The notes beneath the pieces are model-generated. The model ran no database searches. It had not been told where the DNA came from and saw only the letters and a program-made list of their open reading frames with translations. Made by a program: the position numbers and the translations under genes. This document shows, piece after piece, positions 6,777 through 11,865 of a stretch of DNA of 11,865 nucleotides; position 1 is the stretch's first letter, and the number at the start of each line of letters is the position of its first letter. Source of the DNA: Methanosarcinales archaeon ex4572_44 (lineage in GTDB: Archaea; Halobacteriota; Methanosarcinia; Methanosarcinales; EX4572-44). Location of the stretch: positions 1 through 11,865 of the forward strand of contig NJEL02000040.1 of the NCBI GenBank assembly GCA_002254825.2, read 5' to 3'.

Positions 6777-7520
6777 GTGATTCTGGTGTTAACAGAGAGA
6801 GAACTGGAAAGGTTTGCTAGGCAGATTATGATATTTGGAGAAGAGGGTCAGGAGAAGCTTAAACGGGCGAAGGTTTTCATCGCTGGTGCTGGTGGTCTGG
6901 GCTCTCCAGTCTCTATATATCTTGCGGCTGCTGGTGTTGGGCGAATACGAATAGTGGATAATGACGTTGTGGAGTTGAGCAACCTGAACAGGCAGATACT
7001 GCACTGGGAAAAGGATGTTGGTAGAAAAAAGGTGGAGTCTGGGCGAGAAAAGCTTGAAGCGACAAATCCTGACACTCTTGTGGAAGCGCTCCATGTGACG
7101 ATCGATGAGAACAGTGTCTCTCGACTTGTTGGTGATTCCGATCTCATCGTGGACGCGATGGACAACTTTCCTGTGAGGTATATGTTGAACAGAACTGCTC
7201 TATCGAAGGGTATTGCATTCTTCCATGGTGGAATCTATGGATTTGAGGGGCAGGTTACAACTATAATTCCTGGCAAAACACCATGTCTTCGATGTATATT
7301 TCCCGAAGCTCCGCCGAGAGAGACTTTTCCTGTGATCGGTGTCACGCCAGGTATTATAGGCTTGATTCAGGCAACCGAAGTTATAAAGTATATTACTGGT
7401 ATCGGCGAGCTTCTTCTCGGGAAGTTATTGTTGTGGGATGGTCTGGATTCGTGGATCGAGAAGGTATCGGTGAAGAAAAATCCTGATTGTATGGATTGTG
7501 GGCAGGGTGGCTTGAAGTGA
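6777..7520 (+). CDS. MoeB/ThiF/HesA-family E1-like adenylyltransferase
   Basis: Enzymes of this family adenylate the C-terminal Gly-Gly of ubiquitin-like sulfur carriers (MoaD, ThiS, SAMPs) so that sulfur can be added for molybdopterin, thiamine or tRNA thiolation. The 247 residues show ELERFARQIMIFGEEGQEKL (9-28), ATP-binding GAGGLGSP (37-44), DNDVVELSNLNRQ (61-73, with the catalytic Arg and Asn), D127/D130 region IVDAMDN, and two zinc pairs CLRC (170-173) and CMDC (238-241). No cysteine occupies the usual thioester position (TFPVIGVTPG, 183-191), as in several archaeal members. Which carrier it serves cannot be told. Start: GAGGT (6768-6772) favours GTG 6777 (4-base gap) or GTG 6786 (13-base gap); TTG 6774 is too close. 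It begins 9 bases after nadA and overlaps pscS by four bases, so all three are one transcript. Confidence 0.9.
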   Translation: MILVLTERELERFARQIMIFGEEGQEKLKRAKVFIAGAGGLGSPVSIYLAAAGVGRIRIVDNDVVELSNLNRQILHWEKDVGRKKVESGREKLEATNPDTLVEALHVTIDENSVSRLVGDSDLIVDAMDNFPVRYMLNRTALSKGIAFFHGGIYGFEGQVTTIIPGKTPCLRCIFPEAPPRETFPVIGVTPGIIGLIQATEVIKYITGIGELLLGKLLLWDGLDSWIEKVSVKKNPDCMDCGQGGLK

Positions 7521-8884
7521 CCATCGAGATCCAGAAAATCTGTGAGGCAGAATTTCTGTTAGAGAATATGAGAGAGGTTCTCAGAAGAACAGCTCCAGAT
7601 CACAGATTTTCAGAAGAAGAACGGAAAGAATTTGATAAAAACATAAAAAAACTTGATAAAATAGTAGAAGAGATGAAAAAAGATAAATATACTGGATCAA
7701 ATCTCAAATACATAACAGACAAAATAGAACTTCGGAGAAGAGAAGAAGATTTTATAAATATCGATCCGATCCAGTCAGGTGGAAGACTGACCCTCGAAGC
7801 AAGAAAAGCCATGATCGCGTACGGAGACGGGTACTCGACCTGCGACTACTGCTTCAAACCATTCAGACTCGACCAGATACAGAAACCACCGATCCACGAA
7901 TTCGTGGAAGACCTTGCAGAATTTGTTGGAATGGACACCGCTAGAGTGGTGAGAGGTGCGCGGAACGGATTCCAGATCGTTTCAAATGCCCTTCTCGAAA
8001 AAGGAGATGTAGCACTCGTCTCATCCCTTGCACACTACTCCCTCTGCCTTGCAATTGAATCAGTGGGTGGAATATGGAGGGAAATTCCATTGAACAAAGA
8101 CAGAATCATCACCGGGGAGAACACTCGAAAAAAGATCGAAGAAGTCCGTGAAAAGACTGGAAAACTCCCCAAACTCGTTGCAGTCTCCCACTTCGACTAC
8201 ATGTTTGCAAACGAACACGACGTCCACGGAATCGGGAAGACATGCAAAGAGTACAAAATACCCTTCCTCTATAACGGAGCCTACACGGTCGGAGTGATGC
8301 CTGTAGATGGAAAGAAGATCGGGGCCGACTTCGTGGTCGGATCCGGGCACAAGAGCATGGCTTCACCAGCACCAACAGGCATACTCGCAACAACCGACGA
8401 ATACACAGACAAAATCTTCGCCACAACAAAACTGGAAGGCGACCTAACAGGACGCAAGTTCGGAGTCAAAGAAACATACCTACTCGGATGCACGGTTATG
8501 GGCGCACCGCTCATCGCAATGATGGCATCATTCCCAAAGGTACGTGAAAGAGTGAAACACTGGGACGAAGAACTCGAAAAAGCAAGATTTTTCATCTCAG
8601 AATTCACGAAAATAAATGGAAATAAAGTCGTATCTGAAATGCCAAGAAAACACACCCTGACAAAAGTAGACACAACAGACTCCTTCGATAAAATCGCAAA
8701 AAAACACAAAAGGAGAGGATACTTCCTCACCGACGAACTCAAAAAACGAAAAATCACAGGATTATTCCCGGGAACGACCAGAGAATTCAAACTGAACACA
8801 TACGGACTCAACTGGAATCAGATCAGGTACCTTGCAGACGCATTCAAAGAGATCGCAGAAAAGTATAAGATTAACGTGGATTGA
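7517..8884 (+). CDS. pscS: O-phosphoseryl-tRNA(Cys):Cys-tRNA synthase (SepCysS)
   Basis: SepCysS converts Sep-tRNA(Cys) made by SepRS into Cys-tRNA(Cys), a PLP enzyme using a persulfide sulfur donor. Seen: INIDPIQSGGRLTLEARKAM (80-99), GDGYSTCDYC (103-112) with C109 and C112, RGARNGFQIV (146-155), SHFDY (224-228), PLP lysine K279 in GSGHKSMASPAPTG (275-288), and C325 in LLGCTVMGAP. The C109/C112/C325 set corresponds to the family's conserved sulfur/Fe-S cysteines. The 455 residues exceed the usual 370-400: an extra charged helical N-terminus (about 1-70) precedes the catalytic core, possibly a SepCysE-like docking segment. Start: GTG 7517 overlaps the upstream TGA (GTGA), with GGTGG (7506-7510) in front; the in-frame ATG 7487 lies deep in the upstream gene. 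Codon choice differs sharply from nadA (about 39 AAA to 10 AAG here, 4 to 13 there). No SepRS is in the window. Confidence 0.95.
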   Translation: MTIEIQKICEAEFLLENMREVLRRTAPDHRFSEEERKEFDKNIKKLDKIVEEMKKDKYTGSNLKYITDKIELRRREEDFINIDPIQSGGRLTLEARKAMIAYGDGYSTCDYCFKPFRLDQIQKPPIHEFVEDLAEFVGMDTARVVRGARNGFQIVSNALLEKGDVALVSSLAHYSLCLAIESVGGIWREIPLNKDRIITGENTRKKIEEVREKTGKLPKLVAVSHFDYMFANEHDVHGIGKTCKEYKIPFLYNGAYTVGVMPVDGKKIGADFVVGSGHKSMASPAPTGILATTDEYTDKIFATTKLEGDLTGRKFGVKETYLLGCTVMGAPLIAMMASFPKVRERVKHWDEELEKARFFISEFTKINGNKVVSEMPRKHTLTKVDTTDSFDKIAKKHKRRGYFLTDELKKRKITGLFPGTTREFKLNTYGLNWNQIRYLADAFKEIAEKYKINVD

Positions 8885-8913
8885 AGACAAATGAGCATGA
8901 CCAGTGAAAAGTT

Positions 8914-9669
8914 TCAGAGTGGACATGCAACCCTTTCTGGATTCGTATAAACGTTCATCTTTTCATTTCTTGCAAAAGCAATGATGCAGAGCCCGGTTTT
9001 CTCTGCGATCTCGATTGCGAGGCTTGTTGTAGCACCTTTTGATACAATGATTGGAATATTTGCCACAGCACACTTCAGTGCCATCTCAGACGAGATTCTC
9101 CCTGTGCACGCAACAAAAGTCTCCTTAAAATTCGCATCCCTGCTCAAACTGTAACCAATTGCTTTATCGAGTGCATTGTGCCGACCTATGTCTTCTATCA
9201 CACATATTTCTCCTTTTTCACCGAATAAACCAACTATGTGCACGCCTCCCGTGGCTCTGTGCAGGTCCGAGTTTAAGATGGATTTTATAGCCTTGAAGAG
9301 ATCGTCAACGCAGATCTTCACATCAGAATCTATTCGCGGCAGCTTTGATTCGTCCAGAAACGACGAATCGCCACCGCAACCACTCACGATGGTTTTCTTT
9401 GATTTTAGTATTTTTAAAGGATTTTTCACCACTATCTTCGCAATGTTCCCTTCGATCTGCAAGGATTCAATCTCTTGAACGTTTCCTATAATCCGCTCTG
9501 AGAATAAATTCCCTATTATGAACTCTTCTCTCATGGCAGGGCTTACCATAGCGGTCACAAAATGCCTACCATTGACGAAGATAGACAATGGCACCTCTTC
9601 TACAATCCAGTCCTTCGACTCAACCAGCACATCATCTGAGAACTTGAGACAGAGAAATTCCTCTAACAC
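8914..9669 (-). CDS. fdhD: FdhD, sulfur transferase for formate dehydrogenase
   Basis: FdhD passes sulfur from a cysteine desulfurase to the molybdenum/tungsten bis-pterin cofactor before it enters formate dehydrogenase. The 251 residues show VEEVPLSIFVNG (23-34), REEFIIGNLFSERII (47-61), VSGCGGDS (95-102), HRATGGVHI (137-145), EDIGRHNALDKAIG (159-172), ACTGRISSEMALK (187-199) and SKGATTSLAIEIAEKTGL (210-227). The persulfide-carrying loop has only one cysteine (C98, GCGG) where the E. coli protein has a CxxC pair. The start is a GTG (9669-9667) directly after the sufS TAG, with GAGGGT (minus strand 9682-9677) seven bases upstream, so the two are co-translated. It ends 30 bases from the convergent pscS. 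No formate dehydrogenase gene is in the window. Confidence 0.94.
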   Translation of the reverse strand: MLEEFLCLKFSDDVLVESKDWIVEEVPLSIFVNGRHFVTAMVSPAMREEFIIGNLFSERIIGNVQEIESLQIEGNIAKIVVKNPLKILKSKKTIVSGCGGDSSFLDESKLPRIDSDVKICVDDLFKAIKSILNSDLHRATGGVHIVGLFGEKGEICVIEDIGRHNALDKAIGYSLSRDANFKETFVACTGRISSEMALKCAVANIPIIVSKGATTSLAIEIAEKTGLCIIAFARNEKMNVYTNPERVACPL

Positions 9670-10854
9670 CTACGCTACCCTCGCAATCTCCCAAACGACT
9701 TCCAGGAACCTGTCAACCTCCTCTTCTGTATTGTAGAGGTATAGTGATGCTCTGAGCGTTCCTGCTTCGAGTCCAAAATGCTTCATCAGAGGTATGCAGC
9801 AGTGATGTCCAGACCGCACCATAATACCAGCCGCTTCATCAAGCATCAGCGCGACATCATGAGGATTCAAACTCTCGACGTTGAACGAGACAACTCCGAT
9901 CCTGTGTGCGGGGTCCAGAGACCCGTACACTTGCACGCCTCGAATATCCACCAGCCCGTCGAGGATCTTCTTGGTCAATCGAGCCTCATGATTCCCAATC
10001 GCATCCATCCCAACACCTTCAAGGTAATCAACGGCTTTTCCAAGCCCGATTCCGCCTGCAATATGTGGTGTTCCTGCCTCAAGCCGTTCATAACCCTGAG
10101 CAAGTGTGCAGGTGTCTATAGACACGTCCTCGATCATCCCTCCGCCATAAAACAATGGTTCGATCACCTCAGGATCCTTTGCCCAGAGCACGCCTGTTCC
10201 GGTTGGACCAAGCATCTTGTGCCCGGAGAAAATAAAGAAATCACAGCCAAGCTCCCTAACATCCACGTGCATGTGCGGCGCGGACTGGGCACCATCAACG
10301 AGTAACAGAACACCTTGTTCCTTACAGATACGAGAAATTTCTCTGATAGGAGAGATCGTGCCCAATACATTTGAAGCATGCGTCACTGCAACAACCCTTG
10401 TTTTATCATCTAGCGCATACTCAAAATCGGAGGCGTTGAACAGACCATCCTCACCCGGAAGCACAACACCCAGATCAACTCCAAACTTCTTTAACCGCAT
10501 CCAGGGAAGAAAATTGGAGTGATGCTCGATGAGAGTCGTAACAACCCGATCACCTTTCCCCAATCCCAGACCAGACGCAACCAGATTTATCGCCTCAGTC
10601 GAATTCTTCGTGAAAACAACGTCCTCGTTCTGAGCACCGATGAAACCAGCAACCTTCCTATGCGCATCATCATACTTCAAAGATGCGAGCTGCGACAACC
10701 GATGAACACCCCTACCAACATTGGCATTAAACTCCCTGTAATACTCCAAAATCGCTTCCAAAACAGGTTCTGGAGTCAAACTCGTTGACGCACTATCCAT
10801 ATAAGTTATATCGTTTAAAATAGGAAAATCTGATCTTATCCGCTCAACATCCAT
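9670..10854 (-). CDS. sufS: SufS/CsdA-type cysteine desulfurase
   Basis: This PLP enzyme removes sulfur from cysteine as an enzyme-bound persulfide, feeding Fe-S assembly or sulfur transferases. The 394 residues carry NSTEAINLVASGL (84-96), EHHSNFLPW (110-118), THASNVLGTISPI (158-170), VDGAQSAPH (186-194), the PLP lysine K213 in SGHKMLGPTGTGVLW (210-224), RLEAGTPHIAGGIGLGKA (257-274), the catalytic cysteine C352 in RSGHHCCIPLMKHFG (347-361) and TLRASLYLYNT (366-376). All PLP and catalytic residues of class II desulfurases are present; the residue after the catalytic Cys, usually Ala, is a second Cys. No SufBCD or SufE neighbours it; instead fdhD abuts it directly, which suggests its main partner is FdhD. 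The ATG has no strong SD; a TATA-like box lies about 65-72 bases upstream. Confidence 0.93.
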   Translation of the reverse strand: MDVERIRSDFPILNDITYMDSASTSLTPEPVLEAILEYYREFNANVGRGVHRLSQLASLKYDDAHRKVAGFIGAQNEDVVFTKNSTEAINLVASGLGLGKGDRVVTTLIEHHSNFLPWMRLKKFGVDLGVVLPGEDGLFNASDFEYALDDKTRVVAVTHASNVLGTISPIREISRICKEQGVLLLVDGAQSAPHMHVDVRELGCDFFIFSGHKMLGPTGTGVLWAKDPEVIEPLFYGGGMIEDVSIDTCTLAQGYERLEAGTPHIAGGIGLGKAVDYLEGVGMDAIGNHEARLTKKILDGLVDIRGVQVYGSLDPAHRIGVVSFNVESLNPHDVALMLDEAAGIMVRSGHHCCIPLMKHFGLEAGTLRASLYLYNTEEEVDRFLEVVWEIARVA

Positions 10855-10918
10855 AAAACCACAACGCTTCCAACATCATACGATGACAAACACCAGAGAA
10901 CAACAAACACCTGAACTA

Positions 10919-10926
10919 CCTATAAG
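10919..10926 (-). promoter_or_regulatory. Possible TATA box of sufS-fdhD
   Basis: On the minus strand the sequence reads CTTATAGG, with a purine-rich stretch in front of it. A start about 25 bases further would leave a leader of about 43 nt before the sufS ATG. The match to box A is moderate. It sits about 40-45 bases from the glnA TATA box in the same divergent region. Confidence 0.35.
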
Positions 10927-10965
10927 CATCTCTCTTAACCCTTTCCATCACCCATGATCATAAAT

Positions 10966-10974
10966 TTTATATAT
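10966..10974 (+). promoter_or_regulatory. TATA box of glnA
   Basis: TTTATATAT is a strong archaeal box A. A start about 25 bases downstream falls around 10994-10998, practically on the ATG at 10997. An SD-like AGGAG (10986-10990) sits six bases before that ATG and would be left out of such a transcript. I searched by eye for the methanogen nitrogen operator GGAA-N6-TTCC (NrpR) and did not see it between 10855 and 10997. Confidence 0.6.
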
Positions 10975-10996
10975 GATAAATTGTCAGGAGATGAAT

Positions 10997-11865
10997 ATGG
11001 CTGCAACAAAAGATGATGTGATTTCTGCAGTTGAAGAGAATGATGTAAAGTTTATTTGGCTGTGGTTTACGGATATTGTGGGTGTTTTGAAGGGTGTTGA
11101 GATCACGAAAGGGGAGCTTGAAGATGCACTTGATCGTGGGATGGGTTTTGATGGTGCTTCGATTGACGGGTATCAGGATATCGAGGAGAGCGATATGGTT
11201 GGAATGCCAGATACTTCCACTTTCCAGATAATTCCGTGTAGACCGAAGGATACTACTGTGACTGCACGGATGTTTGTGGATGTGCTGACGCCGGACAGGA
11301 AACCCTATGAAGGCGATCCGAGATACGTTCTCAAGAGAAACCTTGAGCGAGCAGCGAGGTTGGGTCTTAAGATGTTTGTTGGACCTGAGCTTGAGTACTT
11401 TTACTTCAGAAATTCAAATGCCACTGAAGTTCTTGATGAAGGTGGGTATTTTGATCTGACACCACTTGATCTCGCGACCGAATACCGTAGAGAGACTGTT
11501 ATCGCCCTTGAGAAGATGGGGATTCCAGTGGAGTATAGCCATCACGAGGTTGCGCCAAGCCAGCACGAGATCGACCTCAGGTATACCGATGCACTCACCA
11601 TGGCAGACAATGTGATGACGTATCGGATGGTTGTTAAGGAGATTGCTCAGAACTTTGGTGTCTATGCAACATTCATGCCAAAACCGATCTTCGGGGAGAA
11701 CGGATCAGGTATGCATACCCACCAGTCGTTATTTAGGGGCGACCGGAATGTATTCTTCGATACTGATGATGAATACTACCTGTCTGATATTGCGAAAAGT
11801 TATCTTGCGGGGTTGTTACGTCATTCCCGTGAAATATGCTCTGTCTATGCACAGAGCGTGAACTC
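10997..11865 (+). CDS. glnA: Glutamine synthetase type I, 5' part (cut by window end)
   Basis: Glutamine synthetase joins ammonia to glutamate with ATP and is the main ammonium-assimilating enzyme; type I forms dodecamers. The first 289 residues are here and the frame is open to the end of the window. Seen: MGFDGASIDGYQDIEESDM (49-67), GPELEYFYF (129-137) with metal-binding glutamates, SHHEVAPSQHEIDLRY (181-196), FMPKPIFGENGSGMHTHQSL (226-245) containing the Gly-rich loop and His, and HSREICSVYAQSVN (276-289), which leads into the usual SYKRL. The adenylylation and C-terminal regions are outside the window. Start: ATG 10997 has AGGAG (10986-10990) six bases ahead; in-frame ATG 10991 abuts the SD. 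It is transcribed divergently from sufS-fdhD. Codon use (GTT, GAG, AAG) resembles nadA. Confidence 0.95.
   Translation, partial: MAATKDDVISAVEENDVKFIWLWFTDIVGVLKGVEITKGELEDALDRGMGFDGASIDGYQDIEESDMVGMPDTSTFQIIPCRPKDTTVTARMFVDVLTPDRKPYEGDPRYVLKRNLERAARLGLKMFVGPELEYFYFRNSNATEVLDEGGYFDLTPLDLATEYRRETVIALEKMGIPVEYSHHEVAPSQHEIDLRYTDALTMADNVMTYRMVVKEIAQNFGVYATFMPKPIFGENGSGMHTHQSLFRGDRNVFFDTDDEYYLSDIAKSYLAGLLRHSREICSVYAQSVN

Noticed and set aside
7487..7519. ATG 7487 as the start of pscS
   Set aside because: It would add residues encoded deep in the upstream gene; GTG 7517 has a good SD and the common 4-base overlap.
9778..10305. 175-codon plus-strand ORF opposite sufS
   Set aside because: It is a shadow of the minus-strand desulfurase, whose PLP and catalytic motifs are all in frame.

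Overview
The window looks like a chromosomal segment of a euryarchaeon related to methanogens or to anaerobic methane/alkane oxidisers. The evidence is a group II chaperonin (thermosome) subunit, the archaeal tRNA G10 dimethyltransferase, a Sep-tRNA:Cys-tRNA synthase (the tRNA-dependent cysteine pathway typical of methanogens and relatives), archaeal TATA boxes, frequent GTG starts and short oligo-T terminators. The exact lineage cannot be read from the sequence alone.

Layout. 1-314 is non-coding with strong low-complexity bias and small inverted repeats. 315-1655 (+) is an archaeal HypE/AIR-synthase-like protein. 1807-3501 (+) is a divergent thermosome subunit with a clear TATA box and Shine-Dalgarno (SD) site. 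Convergent with it, on the minus strand, is a tRNA-modification pair: truA (5240-4688) followed one base later by trmG10 (4686-3622). The truA reading frame is broken: both ends are recognisable, but a central part of roughly 85 residues is missing and the two ends lie in different frames. 5241-5855 is a gene-poor interval with protein-like short ORFs, including a 22-codon ORF that stops one base before nadA.

5856-8884 (+) is a compact operon: nadA (quinolinate synthase), a MoeB/ThiF/HesA-type E1-like adenylyltransferase, and pscS (SepCysS), which overlaps its upstream neighbour by 4 bp. It converges with a minus-strand pair, sufS-type cysteine desulfurase (10854-9670) and fdhD (9669-8914), which abut with no gap. 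A 136-142 bp divergent promoter region separates sufS from a type I glutamine synthetase gene (10997 onward, cut by the window end).

The common thread of the right half is sulfur. SepCysS makes cysteine on tRNA, SufS releases sulfur from cysteine, FdhD passes persulfide sulfur to the molybdenum/tungsten cofactor of formate dehydrogenase, the E1-like enzyme typically activates MoaD/ThiS-type sulfur carriers, and NadA needs a [4Fe-4S] cluster. The clearest anomalies are the disrupted truA, the extended N-terminus and different codon preference of pscS, the divergent thermosome, and the short ORF coupled to nadA. I did not find a clearly novel multi-gene system.
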